60,000 bases of DNA, taken from NCBI GenBank assembly GCA_914767715.1, contig OU612075.1, positions 5,582,001 through 5,642,000 on the forward strand. The letters are read 5' to 3'. Shown here piece after piece: positions 25,218-37,467 of the stretch (positions are counted from its first letter, which is position 1; the number at the start of each line of letters is the position of its first letter). The DNA comes from Membranipora membranacea (Eukaryota; Bryozoa; Gymnolaemata; Cheilostomatida; Membraniporidae). The notes below the pieces were generated by a model. The model did not search any database and was not told the DNA's origin. It worked only from the letters and a program-made list of their open reading frames with translations. The position numbers were made by a program, and so were the translations under genes.

Positions 25218-27931
25218 TTATTTTGATTTGAGGACGTTATTGTAGATCCCTCCACTGATGGTTCCCAATGCGATACCGGCAGCAGAACCTCTCAGGATAC
25301 CAACTCCCTTCACAACACCGACTGCGATTCCTACAGTCTGACCGATACAAGAGAACCGATCGGTGACGACTTGGCCTCGGTTATTCCTTATTCTGTATGA
25401 GCGGTCATAGTAAGCATAGTCCATGTCTACATCACCCTTCTACAAAGTTTAAATATTAAACTTGACTGTAATGGAAATAATTTCGACACGAAAGTGCTGG
25501 GCTTAAAAAAGCAAAAGGTTTATAGTTTGGTGTCATCAAGGATCACTAGCCAAGACTAAGGGCTGGTTATTCTTGATGGCGTATACCTCTTTTCAATGAC
25601 AGTAATGGAAATATGCATGTGCTATAAACTACAACGAAAATATATGCACATAACGAAAAGCATTTTTCTCCCCAAAAATGATTATGATGCCAATAAAAGT
25701 ATTAAATAAAAATAGACTTGATTATATCAAAGTCTATGGTTTGCTTAGGGAGAAAGGACAGGCATCCAACACCGTATACAAGCCACCATAGTAAATATAG
25801 TGAAAGAAATGTGAGTGGAGATGACCTTGTTTAAATAGAAGGTATCTGCCATTGTGCATTTTTGATTGATTTCTCAATCAATCAATTTGAAGTTGTCTGC
25901 TCATATATTACAATGCCTACAACTCTGTAGGCTTACTATAGGTCCTATATACCATTATATAGGGCTGTGTTTGCGTTTTATTGATCTTAGCTTTGAGGCC
26001 CATTATTGAGACAGTAATACAAACTAAGCCTACGAATTTGACCCTTCACATTATAATATTCCTTGGTAGTTGAGGCTTGTCAAACAAAACTCTTTATTCT
26101 GAAATTGTTATCATTCTATCCATTAAAAGCAAACAAACCACATCGCTTCTCTGCCTATTGGCTAAGATCAAATTGTCACTGCCAATGGGCCATTAGCGCC
26201 TGTTTCAGTTTTTGGCAGCTTGTTGCACACTTATGATTAGGAGGTCCTCTAAGGCCTTACCACTAGGATGCATTCTAGTTTGCTAGGATGTATCACACTC
26301 TCAGTACGAGGATTTCGGGCAACTTGCATCCCACTTTAGAGGCAGCCCACCCTCTTGTTTTGTCATAAACAGGGGAACAAAACACATCATACAGGCGCAG
26401 TGCGAGATAAACACCTCACCTTTTCTATGCCCGCCATCATTCTGTTGAGAGTCAACACTCCGATCGGAATACCGATGAGCCATCCATTTCGAGCACCATT
26501 CAGCATGCTCATACCCAGAGGCTTTTTCCTTATCAGTGAATACCCTGCTCCAACCACGCCACCCATTATCGAGCCAAGTTGCTCAAATTTACACACGACA
26601 TGTGTGTATAACTCTAACTACAAGAAAAGGCAAACAACATGATCAGATTTAAACTAGATCAAGCTAAATCCAATTGCCTGCATTCCAGTTGCTCCCTTCC
26701 ACTAGTCACACCACAGGCAGGCTGGCTGCGTGACCAGTGGACCGAGAGCAACTCGGAATGCAGGCAAATGGATTAAACCTATTCTAGACTTATACAAGGG
26801 AGTTTGTCTCAAACTTCCTGATGCAAGAGTCATGCTTTATTAGTTTTTATGCATGCGCTGGAGACCTGAACATACATCATTAGAAACAAGGATGTATGTC
26901 AGAAGCTTTCAGGATATTGCTCCAGTTAATGATATCACGTGTAAACATTCAAATACAGTATAAGGACGTGTTACAATACCATTGCAAAAAATACAGTACA
27001 GGATTAGAATCTGATGACTGAGCAAAAAATCTCAGAAGCCACGAAAGGGACAAATGTCATATTAAATAATTGAAGCGAAAATAAACTGACACCTAACTCT
27101 CGTGGGCCTCAAATTAATAACTGGCGGCCTGCATAAATTACATCTTCATAGTCGTAGTCTTAAAAATAATAATCTTAATAATAATAGTCATAACCATAGT
27201 CTTAAAAAGCCACCGGTCTTAATGAAATAAAAAATACTGATTAAAATATCAGTAACTAATAAGGGTCCCATTCTGTATACCAAGTGCTGCCACATACCAA
27301 AATAAATTAAAATATCACAATAAAAACGGTTGCTATACACATTTGCAGGTGGTTGGCAAATCTCTGATGACAGTGACGGTAAAGACTGAGGATGCATATG
27401 CTCTCATCAATGAGAAGGAGTTCATCGCTCTCATATGCTTGGCAGAATTGGCATATAGAAAGTTGTGTGGTATTCATGATATTGATAATAAACATAGACA
27501 CCATATACAGCGAAAGTGGGCGAGGATACGACATTGAAAGGTTTAGTGGCAAATGATGCTATCAACTGTAGAATCTCTGAGATCTTATCAACCACCTAGC
27601 AAAATAACACATTGACATCGAGACTACACTATTATCATGTGTATCTCTGATCGTTTGAGTCAATTTAGTAAGAGTACCTAACATGTACCCGCCCCTAATT
27701 ATTAAAATTGAACTCAGGTCGTCACACCAAATTCCTTGTGATGGTACTCATGCTAAGTGAATACGTTCACTCTCTATCGATCAGAGACACACATGCAATA
27801 GTATAATACGTGATCAGTGTGAGTCAAATACTCACCTTGGCATTGGGAATAACTTTAATGCTCTCATCATCCACCTCCATGCCCATCATGTTCTTCAGAT
27901 ATGGAAAAGAGACAGTCTGAGGTTCGGCCAT
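25218..27931 (-). CDS. Tim17-like four-helix membrane protein, gene A (171 aa)
   Basis: Three phase-0 exons on the minus strand: 27931-27836 (ATG to donor AAG|GTGAG), 26617-26420, and 25439-25218 (stop TAA). The protein starts MAEPQTVSFPYLKN. Residues 33-98 contain LELYTHVVCKFEQLGS and two glycine-rich hydrophobic helices (GGVVGAGYSL, GWLIGIPIGVLTL). Residues 99-171 hold the loop DVDMDYAYYDRSYRIRNNRG, then two more glycine-rich helices. Four short Gly-rich helices fit the Tim17/NDUFA11 superfamily of mitochondrial inner-membrane proteins, but the Tyr/Arg loop is not one I can tie to a named member; an uncharacterised family (possibly DUF1757-type) is likely. Intron positions and phases match gene B exactly, so they are tandem duplicates. 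Mitochondrial location is inference. Confidence 0.85.
26674..26767. mobile_element. MITE with TTGCCTGCATTCCAG ends in gene A intron 1
   Basis: ATTGCCTGCATTCCAGTTGC is mirrored by GCAACTCGGAATGCAGGCAA, enclosing CCACTAGTCA/TGACCAGTGG. At 94 bp it is a short non-autonomous element, located about 60 bp upstream of the exon 2 acceptor. Confidence 0.7.
27608..27821. mobile_element. 214-bp MITE (MULE-like), copy 1, in intron 1 of gene A
   Basis: The ends CACATTGA and TCAGTGTG are inverted, and longer imperfect inverted arms follow (ATGTGTATCTCTGATCG mirrored by CGATCAGAGACACACAT). It has exactly the same length as the copy at 45585-45798. The 9 bp between its right end and the gene A splice donor (AGTCAAATA, 27822-27830) resemble AGCAAAATA on the left flank, a possible worn 9-bp target duplication. 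A 9-bp duplication would suit Mutator-like elements. Confidence 0.8.
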
Positions 27932-27935
27932 TTTT

Positions 27936-27941
27936 CCTGCA
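27936..27941 (-). promoter_or_regulatory. 3' splice site 5 nt before the gene A start codon
   Basis: On the minus strand, ATATCCTTGCAG ends just before GAAAA-ATG. The gene therefore probably has an upstream 5'UTR exon between here and 29452, or receives a spliced leader. I did not find a convincing upstream exon or TATA box. Confidence 0.55.
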
Positions 27942-28229
27942 AGGATATAAATAAATTTCCAATTTAGTAAACATCAATCCTATCATAACTATGACTAGTT
28001 CAGAGGATGGCGCGGTCACAGATATATACCTGCAACAAACCCGATATATTCATCTATAATGCCTGCATATACTAGTTGCAGCTCTCAGGTCATGTCATGG
28101 TTACGGGTGAAATCAAGCCCTATGTTATTTAGATCACATGAAGGATTTATGATAGTTGAACCGCTCAAGCTCTGCCATGGTTGCTGATAGACGCAAGTCG
28201 CATTCAATTATCAACCAATTCCTAGCCCA

Positions 28230-28284
28230 TAAGGCCACCTGATCTAGCTAACCCCGGACACTTGGGAAAGATCGGGTGGCCTTA
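28230..28284. repeat. Short inverted repeat AAGGCCACCTGATCT
   Basis: AAGGCCACCTGATCT is mirrored by AGATCGGGTGGCCTT 55 bp later. It is probably a very small MITE, lying in the interval between gene A and gene B where the gene A promoter should be. Confidence 0.55.
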
Positions 28285-29100
28285 GGTCCTAGCCAGTGAT
28301 TGGGCTGGGATCGATTATACCACAATGCCAGTTTCAGCAGTTGAACTAGATATATTATGACCGCTTTAGCCCCTTTTGTTAGTGTCCTATAGATTGCAAT
28401 GCTCAGTTGGATTGGCCCAACCATTTGCAGCATGGCTTTCAAGAAATTTTGTCTCTGGTGACAATGCAGAGAGGTAGTTGATTGCTATTACTGAATGAAC
28501 ACTTGATCGGAAGGCAAACAGAAATACTGGGGGATTTATGGAGACACACACATGAGGCTACCCCCTTGCACAACAATATACTACACAGATCTACCATACA
28601 TGTATGTATACTTCCTGTTCTAGGAGTCTCATCTTGGTAGTCAATGAGGGAGAGAGAGAGGAGCATTCTTAAAGCCTATATGCAAGGAGACGATAATAAA
28701 TAAGGTGATTCAATCAATGGTGTACATGGTGTACATGCTCCTGTTAGTTAGTAATCTTTTATTTTCGTGAACAGATTTATAATAGTACAGAAAAAGCCTC
28801 CTAGGAAGTACAACTTACAGTTTGCTGTTGCTGCCAGTTTACTTGTAATCACAGGGCAAAGTTTCTTTTCACTTGCAGCTTTACAATTGAGAAAACTTGC
28901 TCAGTTGTTAGTGTTATTGACCTGCATGAATGCACAGCTATTAGAAGTACTAGTATCTTGGCTACGTGTTTCTACGTTGTTTGCACATAACCCGATGCAT
29001 TATCTGAGAGTAAACATAGGCTTTAATTCCTGAGCTGCATAAAGAATGATTATTATTTATGTTTATAGATTGCACAGGGAGATGTACTGTTGATAGCAGC

Positions 29101-29106
29101 TTTATT
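29101..29106 (-). terminator. Candidate polyadenylation hexamer of Tim17-like gene B
   Basis: TTTATT on plus reads AATAAA on minus, about 350 nt past the gene B stop. A closer non-canonical signal cannot be excluded. Confidence 0.3.
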
Positions 29107-29451
29107 ATCTGGAAAACTGAATTCAGGGGTACAGAGGTATTTGATACCAATAATGATATAAGGATATATAAAACAAGGAGATACTCCTCGGTATAAAACA
29201 TAATGCGAAAGTTTAAAAGTGTAACAACTAATGATTCCAAAATGATGATCTGCATTGCTCGGCAATAATTCTGCCTCGACATTCAAATATGAACAGTAAG
29301 ATTTAAAATAAACTTTCATCTGGCAGCTAATCACCAGGTCTTACTAACAGAAACTTAACATTGAGCATGGAAAAGCTGCCAAGGTTATGACTAATATAAT
29401 GTCTTGGACATGTAAAAATAAATATCAAAACTTGAGATCAGTTGGCACATA

Positions 29452-30701
29452 TTAACTGTAAGCGATGTTCAGGACGTGTTGCACTAATCGTTTAAATTTA
29501 AGAGCAGTGTTAAGTCCAGATCCAGTTACTGTACCAGCAGCAAGACCAATGGCAGCACCACCAGCAATGAGAGGAGCACCTGCGGCAGTAAGACCCCCAG
29601 CGGTGACGGCAGCTGTGATGGCACCTGCTCCCGTTCCAAGGATTCCCATACGATCAACATACATGACCTTTCTGTTACATCTGATTCTATATGAGTGGTC
29701 GTAATAAATGTAGTCCATGTCGACATCTTTATTCTACAAGGAAATACAGGAAGTGTGAAAAAATTGGTACACAACACAATTTCCCTGAGCAACGGTTGCG
29801 TAAATATTGATTCGGTTAATTACCCTAAATAAAATTCACCCCTTGAATAAAAAATGTGATAAAAGTTTACGTCAATGATCTGTGATATTGAGAAACATTT
29901 TGGCGACAAACATCCTAGTTGCAATACAGGTTTTGATGAATTGTTTTAGACATGATGACAACACTAAGAGCAATGAATTTTGGCAATAAAGCCTTAGCAA
30001 AATTTGAGCGCTATTGTACTTAGCCACTTGAGGCCTGTTTTGTAAGATGAACTTTCTAGCAAACTGAAATGATTCATCTATCTTCACCAAAAACTACCAA
30101 AAAAGGCCAAAGTTTCTTTTGTTTAAGCTCAGTTATGGTTGCGATTAATATCAAGTTAATTATCAACTTACTTTCTTCATGAGTGCCATCAATGACGAGA
30201 GAGTAACAAAGCCGATTGGAATGCCTGCTACCACTCCGTATTTGGCTCCGGTCATAGCAAACTTCAAAACTGGTGCCTTCTTGGCGATCGCATAACCAGA
30301 TCCGAGCACTGTTCCGACAATGGATCCCAGTTGAGTGAATTTGTAGAGTACAACATGTACGTAAAGTTCCAACTGAAATAATATTACAATCAAAAATTAA
30401 AATTGAGGCATAAAAGTGTTAAATTTGAGAATAAATTACCAGACCTTTTTGTCACCACATTGCTTGCATGTATTTTCCCTTGTTCCTGAATTGTCTTTCT
30501 GATTGATGCCTTACAGAGTGAAATAAGACCATATATTTATTTGACAGCAAGTCAAACATGAGCATTCTAAGCATGGAAAGTTCATTAATCACAACTCACC
30601 TTTGCATGAGGGACAGATTTCATACTTTCATCTGTGAGTGGTAGTCCGAGGTAGTTTCTGAAATAAGGCAGGGACTGGATGGCTACTTGTTCTTCTTCCA
30701 T
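29452..30701 (-). CDS. Tim17-like four-helix membrane protein, gene B (194 aa)
   Basis: Three phase-0 exons on the minus strand: 30701-30600 (ATG to AAG|GTGAG), 30372-30172 (donor AAA|GTAAG) and 29733-29452. The protein starts MEEEQVAIQSLPYFRNYLGL. Shared with gene A are PYxxN...DESxKxxPxAK (exon 1), LELYxHVV...QLGSIxGxVxGxGY and the GIPIGxxTL helix (exon 2), and DVDMDYxYYDxSYRIRxNR (exon 3). The last two helices are richer in Ala/Gly (ITAAVTAGGLTAAGAP...GGAAIGLAAG), and the C-terminus is about 20 residues longer, ending LVQHVLNIAYS. Introns are shorter (227 and 438 nt) than in gene A (1218 and 980 nt). Function is unknown; the fold suggests a mitochondrial inner-membrane protein. Confidence 0.85.
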
Positions 30702-31006
30702 TTTGCAGATTTGTTTTTTTCCTAAAAATAAGAATTAAAATGAATTATCGAAATGCAAAATATTAGAAATGATTATGAAGTGCTGTTGTTCCAGTAAGTC
30801 ATTACCAAACTTCTTTACTTTATAATTACTCCAATCTCAGCCCGCAGGAACTGTAGGTAGCTGTATTTACTACTCTAGAGTATATAGAATAGACAAAATC
30901 AGCTAAACACTATCAGATGTCAAGCTATTCAACCCTATCAATATGGATCGCAGTAAGAAGCTGAAAATTGTGAGCAATTACTATTTTTTTGTTCGAATTA
31001 ACTTAC

Positions 31007-31131
31007 CTTTACTGTGTAGTTGAAAATATGGTTTATAGCTCAGGATATAAGCTGGAATAAACTTTTTGATGTTGATGCTTTGGAGGAGTGAAATAGACTG
31101 ATGAAAACTAATACAGCAAGTGCATTTTATA
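31007..31131 (-). promoter_or_regulatory. TATA-box promoter and 5'UTR exon of gene B
   Basis: On the minus strand TATAAAA (complement of 31125-31131) lies about 30 nt before a likely start site near 31098. A non-coding first exon then runs to 31007, where CAGTAAAG|GTAAG gives a consensus donor. The matching acceptor (TTATTTTTAG) is at 30722-30730, 20 nt before the ATG. This gives a complete promoter, 5'UTR exon and intron. Confidence 0.6.
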
Positions 31132-33226
31132 CTCCAGACAATGTATATGATACATCACATTGTGATTTACCATCACACCCAGATCAAAACATTTACCGGC
31201 AATGACGAAGCAAATCTTGGGCAATAAGGCTTATCAATGTCGATGTTTTCAGTTTGGCCTTTTGACAAGGGCTATTCGATTGCCCCGTCGAGATTCCGTT
31301 ATTAAGTACCTAGTTATCTTAACTGATGCATGACATGGGCAAAATATTTCAAAAGTGCATTCACGCAGGAAGTAAGGCTGCGCTCTACTGTACAATCAAT
31401 ACGGAAATCATAGATGAGCTGATTTTGCTAAATGATAAATAAACAATCGTGTTGACTGTTGACTATCAAAGAGGATATGAAGAAAGACTGTTTGTCCACA
31501 TCATGACCACGTGCATAACACATGGCAGTAAATTTAGATTTTTAATTCGGTCATGTGTATGGATGCAGGATGCAAATTACTAAACAGTTTTTAAAAAAAA
31601 TTGTCTAAAATTGGCAAAAAGTCAGGCTTTGTAATGGAGCAGTGTTATCAGTGAATGGGAACTGGTGGGAACTGAGTTCCCATAAAAAATATAGAGGGGG
31701 AACCTTTAGAAGACAGTTCCCACTGGATTCTGAGCAAAAACAGTGTGAAGTTGTCTCTTTTGACCAGATATCAATCATACTATTACAGATCCATATTTCT
31801 GCATAATTTGATCTTGAAATTGCAAAAAATTCTTAAAATGACTTTTAGAGAGTTAGAGTACCCACAAAGAAAAAGGTACACTTAGATAAATGCTGAGGGA
31901 CTCGAGGCTCAGTGCTTGCCCAAAACAGCTAGGTGGTTAGAGGGGCCCCGTTGGACGCACAAAGGGGACCAGGGGAAGCAATCAATCTGCCAGTGAAAAT
32001 TGGAGGATTTCACATCTTTACGCATATTAGACCGCTGGCAGCCTATGCAAAATGTGGCTAGAAATGCAACTTCATTTACGACTTTGGGTGGATAGGGTTT
32101 GTCAGTTGTTACACATAGAGTTTTTCATGCCGATGGCAATGATAATATTGCACTGTACACTAAGTTGCACAATAGGTGGTAAATTGCCAAAAATTCTGCT
32201 GTCAAAAGGGAAAGTGATCTGAAAGAGCATGTCATAATTAGTAGATCTACAAATTCGCATGGATCTGCTATCATAAATAGGCGATATGCGGCCAACAACA
32301 GTTGCAATACCCCCTTATATCACCTGTATATAACCATCATTAAAGCGAAAGCACATTTTCAATTTTGGTGCAATCCCGGGAACTGGCTTAGAATGTTTGT
32401 ATAGCCCTAATGGACACGGTATGGATATTCGGGTCCAAAAAGTCATTCGTCACAATCGGAATTTGATTTTAATGCCATTTCCATGGGGCGATTACTCCCG
32501 AAATCCTTACAAAATCGATCCTTGGAAACATAGTGATTCAGGGGGTAGGCATGACGAGTTTCTCTTTGCAAAAATTGTATCAGATATTTAAAAAATGGTT
32601 ACATCTCTTAGTAATACCATAAATCATGTGCAAGGCATTAATCAGCATTTGAAGCTATTGCATTAGCAAAGATGTAGCCATTGCCAATAGGGCAAAGCCA
32701 TTTTTGAGTAACCCAAAGACAGATGATGACAAAGTTTTATCTTGCGAAAAAAAAGTTTTTCTTCCCAGAAAACTGCACAGTATAAAGTGTCCAAATTGCA
32801 ACAAATAGCAACAAAATTGTGACAAGCCAGACATAACTTTGTCTCTCACCAATGGTAAATTATGATTCTGTAAAATCAAAAGCAACTTAGGGCTTTTAAC
32901 CATATACACAAAGATGTTGCTGTTTAAATGTTTAATTTTTTTTACTTGCTGCTAGCCTTGTCACGTGTCCACGGGTTTTAGTTTTTTTGTGAACAAACCA
33001 AAAAAACCAAAACCAGTGGCTCTTTAATATGGCCCTTACAATAAAAAAACTTTTAGAGTGTGAATATGGGTACAACAGATGTATAACATATATACATAAC
33101 TTAGAGCATGGAGCTTAGCTGTTTATATCTATAGCTATATGTTGGGGGTGGCCACGATAAAGACCAACATGAAGACTATAAACTGTTTTAGCAATGTATA
33201 ATTATCCCCATATTCCTGCTAGTAGA
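31132..33226. other. Non-coding stretch upstream of gene B
   Basis: No gene recognised. The left end of a TAGCCTTGTCACGTG MITE occurs at 32953, followed by AAACC-rich DNA, without a matching right end. 31640-31720 repeats GGGAACTGGTGGGAACTGAG-type motifs. Confidence 0.5.
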
Positions 33227-33520
33227 CAGTTTTCTGAGCTCTTATTTATGCCTCATTTTGGAGTTGTCCTCTCTCCAGTTTGGTACTTTTAACCCACGCC
33301 GCATAGGAAAAACCTGCTGAAAGAGGGTTATCTTGAAAACCACTTATGTTAGGATAAAAATGAGTTTTGAGTCAAAGTCTGCACCATTGAAAACCCTGTG
33401 AGACGGTTATCAAGAAAACCCTCTTTTCAGCACGTTTTTCCTATGCAGCGTGGGTTAAAAGTACCAAACTGGAGAGAGGACAACTGCGAATTGAGTCCTA
33501 AATAAGAGCTCAGAAAACTG
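33227..33520. mobile_element. Inverted-repeat transposon with about 120-bp arms
   Basis: CAGTTTTCTGAGCTCTTATT at the left is mirrored by AAATAAGAGCTCAGAAAACTG at the right. The arms continue through GTCCTCTCTCCAGTTTGG, AACCCACGCCGCATAGGAAA and GAAAGAGGGTTATC. About 50 bp separates them. The flanking sequence recurs without the element at 35513-35560, so the insertion is visible against an empty site. Confidence 0.8.
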
Positions 33521-33720
33521 TATATAATGCTGGCCTATGAATATGCAAGACTGACAATGTAAATACCAAATACGATGATGCAATGCAATTCTGACGGTGG
33601 ACATTCCTGATACCATAATTAAAAGAACTACTTACGGGTATGGCTTCTTAATACAATAACGTTAATCAATGATTCACGGGTTATTTGAATACTTGGTTAT
33701 GATATTTTAAACCACAACCT
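33521..33720 (+). repeat. Dispersed duplicate of 35547-35730
   Basis: GCTGGCCTATGAATATGCAA through GGTTATTTGAATACTTGGTT is repeated at 35547-35730 with few changes. Together with the 40 bp on the other side of the 33227 element it forms one repeat unit interrupted by that insertion. Confidence 0.75.
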
Positions 33721-33759
33721 TGCCACAAAGATTTTCCTTGAAATCTACTTTTTGATCAA

Positions 33760-35125
33760 TCTTGCTGGGAGTACTTTAATCCTGTAGGATATGTCTAGAA
33801 TGACACTGCGCTTCTTGTGGTTCATGTATGGTACCAATTTATTTTGCTGACATGGGAGATTTTCAGATAATTAACTGTTTGAAAACAAGTTTTTGATCAT
33901 ACGTTTCAACATCCAATGTCCTAGTGTTTGTTTCATGACCAGATCTGATCTAATAAGTCAATGAGTAGAAAAGTGCTGAAAAATGATTGCGGGTCATATC
34001 ATGGTCAATCTTTCTTCATCCAGCGCCCAGAAATATTTTATGACTTTCGACTGTGATTGTTAATTGAGACTAGATTTGGGCCACAGCCAGCCCTTAATGG
34101 CGTTCAGGATTGTGATCGGGGCCATAGGCGGTCCTCAAGGGAGTGGATGGGAAGCTAGGAAACCCCACGAAATGAGGCAAAATTTTTCTAGCTCTGGTTT
34201 GTGTTTGGGCCACATGAGTTTGGGTCTTCAAAAACTATTTTGGGTTCTATCATTTTTTGCTGAGTAATGAAACCTGCCAACAAAGTTGTGACGTGACACC
34301 CACTAAGAAGATATTTTTTATACCTTTACCATAATCAGCTCTTTTGACGCCACTCAATCAAGATCATGATCTTATAGCTATACTAATAAACCCCCTGGCA
34401 AAAATGTGCAGGATCTAAATATAGAAGTTTAATACAGATCACCCATGAACCACGTATCTATATTTGTTTTTCACTAGCGTCATTTAATTGCGAATAAAAA
34501 AATGTGAAAAAAAACTAAACCAAAGTAAAAAGGGGCTTATCAAATAGTTCAGAATTAGAGTCATGTGAGCCCCGCTCAGCACCCTTGCTAGGATTCATGC
34601 AAAGAAGCCATATTAAAGATTTCCCCACTGTGAATAAAAAACCACATGCAGTATTATTAGGTTTGGAGTGTCCTCTCTGCATATCCCTAATCCGTGATTT
34701 TTTGTAAGGTTCATTTGTATATTTCCAATACTGCTAACTCATACTTGATGAGCAGTTTTATTCTAATGCCCATCATTAGTGAAATCTTTTATGGATGCCA
34801 TGTCTATTTCCAACTCTATATGTTAAAGTTTATGACTTTCAATTATTCCAATGTTTAAACTATTAAATTACATGACATTGCTATAAAAGATGCAGTTTCA
34901 GCCTCGCCTTCTTATAACAGACTCGCCATACAGGAGCAAGAATGTGGAATCCTGTTTTCCTATAGTTAGCTTTTTATTTTTACTTTCAGTTCTGGGGTGT
35001 TTTCCAACTAAAAGCCCTTTAAAGCAAATTGTCACTATGACTTTGCATGTATGTATCCCTCATTTGGTCTTTTCAACAAGTCAAATGCCCTACCAAATCG
35101 CAGGCTGTATTTAGTTCATTTAATG
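33760..35125 (+). repeat. Large interspersed repeat, copy 1 (about 1.35 kb)
   Basis: It matches 41045-42450 along almost its whole length, in the same orientation: GAGACTAGATTTGGGCCACA, CACATGAGTTTGGGTCTTCA, GCTGAGTAATGAAA, CCCATCATTAGTGAA, ATGGATGCCATGTCTATTTC, CTCATTTGGTCTTTTCAAC. No long open frame is shared, so it looks like a non-autonomous or decayed transposon. Confidence 0.8.
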
Positions 35126-35505
35126 AGTGAGCGATTTGTTTGCAAGGCCCCTAGCAGGTTTGGCTCACTCACTGAGCTGCGATCAGATAGATTTTGTTTT
35201 TAATTGAAAGATCCCCGGCTCGCTAAACAGAAGGCTCGCGTAATAGGATTCCAGTAGAGAACGCTTTTCCTGATCAGTTTTTGAAAAATAAAAACCTTGC
35301 GTCAACATGAGCTTGATTAGATTGCGCTATATTCAGCAACAACTTGCACAAGGACACATAACAGCAGATTTTTGAATTCATAAATTTTGAAATCTCTTTT
35401 TTTTTGCTACTCGCATCATTTACGATCATGTTTGAAGTTGAATTAATTTGGACCAGAGTCAAAAGATATCATTGTGCTTTAGACTGGAGCAAATAACCCA
35501 CTAAA

Positions 35506-35730
35506 CTGTTATAGCAATGTATAATTATCCCCATATTCCTGCTAATAAAGCTGGCCTATGAATATGCAAGACTGACAATGTAAATACCAAATACAATGAT
35601 GCAATGCAATTCTGACAGTGGACATTCCTAACACCATAATTAAAAAAAACTGCTAATGGGTATGGCTTCTTAATACCAAACGTTAATCCATGATTTATGG
35701 GTTATTTGAATACTTGGTTATGATTTTTCA
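35506..35730 (+). repeat. Repeat copy representing the empty site of the 33227 element
   Basis: GCAATGTATAATTATCCCCA, TATTCCTGCTAATAAAGC and TGGCCTATGAATATGCAA run on without interruption, whereas the copy at 33.2-33.7 kb is split by a 294-bp inverted-repeat element. Confidence 0.75.
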
Positions 35731-37328
35731 AAAATACATCAATATCCTCTCCTTTGAGCACAATATATCCAGGTTTTAACCAGGGGAGGGGTGATGAGAA
35801 ATCTAGAGCATCCCAACGCAAGCAAAAGTGATAAGTAGCTCATCGCTCATGCTCATTGATATCCGTCATACATGACAGGTAGCCCTATCTGGTAGGGTAA
35901 CACCAGATATTTGAACTGATTACCCATGAGACCAGATGACCCTATAACCACCCCACTTTTTTGTGAAACTTTATTTGCTTAGTTTGCTGTCATGAGGTCA
36001 ATTATAACCTAATATAACCCATTATATATATATATATATATCATTTAGTTAAAATTTTTTTTATATAACAACACTCCGTGTAACACTTGCTAGAACTGGG
36101 CAAATTATAGTTATCTGATAATAAATTAACAAGCTTGAATGCTGCCCTGTGCTGCTGGCGGGAGGCTTTCAGGGTCTCCCGGACCAACCCAGCCCAGATA
36201 TAGACCCCAGCCAACTTGTCATGTTTGATATCCGTTGCTTACACTGCCAGGTAGATGATAATATTTACTGTGATATTTGCTGTAGGTTTGCATGGTCAAT
36301 GGTCACCATGCAACCCATGACCGTTTACACTTGTTAGATAGATGGATTAATTATTAGACTCCTCCGCTTTCCATTGTTTTGTCATCCCTTTTAATTACCA
36401 TCCATCAGATTAAAATGCGGAAGTTGCCCTTTTAAATTGTCTGGACAATACAATGTACTACCATCTAATCATGTCTATTTTTACCACCTATATAAAACAG
36501 TCTTTTTTATTATTATACCAAAGAAATTATATATTATTATACCAAATATATTTTTGCTTTAATTAAAAGAGAGTTTTGTTTAGTCATAAGGATTAGTTAT
36601 CAGTGGTTGGTTAACACCTGCATAAGAGTTTTCTGTGCCACCTCAGTCAGTTACTGTTAGACTAGAGTTCCCAGGAGTGGATAGGCTAGAAACATCAACA
36701 ATCACTCACTCAATTCAGCAATAAAAAAATAAAAATTATATTAATGTATATATATATATAGTATACCAAGTCCAAGGACTCATTTTGGATATACACTGTC
36801 TACAAGTGAAGCAACTGAAGTGAATATGAAGTCAAGACTCAAGAGAAAGTAATGGTCCGATTTAATTGTTCTCACAATTTCGGTAGTGTTAATGACTTAC
36901 ATATATTGTGTGTCCAGTCATCAGCCAGTGGGTTGTAAAAAAATTATAAGCTCAGCTGATATGCCTCCTTGTGGGCTATAAAATGTTTCCCGCCATATGA
37001 CAAATTAAGTTGGTCCATTAGTTGTGTTGGGTGATTGGTGCATTTCTTGCAAATAAGTTTAGGTACTCAAGCTCTTAAATGTATCCGCCATAACACCGAG
37101 TCCAACTATTTGCTTAGTTACCCATTGCTTTTGGGAATTTCTGTTTCTGCTTTTCTATTCATATACTCAGAAACATGGGCCTCCAGCAACTCAACTCAGA
37201 TGAGATTTATTGATAAGCCCATTGCCAGTTGGTTGATACAAAAACGGATTGCATGCATGTTGCATTTTGGCCGTAGCATCAGTAGTTGGGGAACAAAAAA
37301 AGAGGACAAGGCACAAGGACAATAGTAG
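35731..37328. other. Non-coding stretch, simple repeats
   Basis: No gene recognised. TA dinucleotide runs occur at about 36024-36040 and 36745-36762. Short plus-strand frames near 36149 and 37035 show no family features. Confidence 0.5.
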
Positions 37329-37427
37329 GTAGGCCTACATAGGCATCTGGAGTTACAAGCATGTCCAGTATCAACCATCCCCTTTCCCTGGACATGCTTG
37401 TAACTCCAGATGCCTATGTAGGCCTAC
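37329..37427. mobile_element. Hairpin MITE, 40-bp perfect arms
   Basis: GTAGGCCTACATAGGCATCT (37329 onward) is mirrored by AGATGCCTATGTAGGCCTAC (to 37427), continuing inward to CATGTCCAG/CTGGACATG with a loop of about 19 nt containing TATCAACCA. The ATCAACCA core is shared with the 8472 hairpin. Confidence 0.8.
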
Positions 37428-37467
37428 ACTACCTACAGTAGAGTAACAGTTGAGTTGTCTATGTTGG

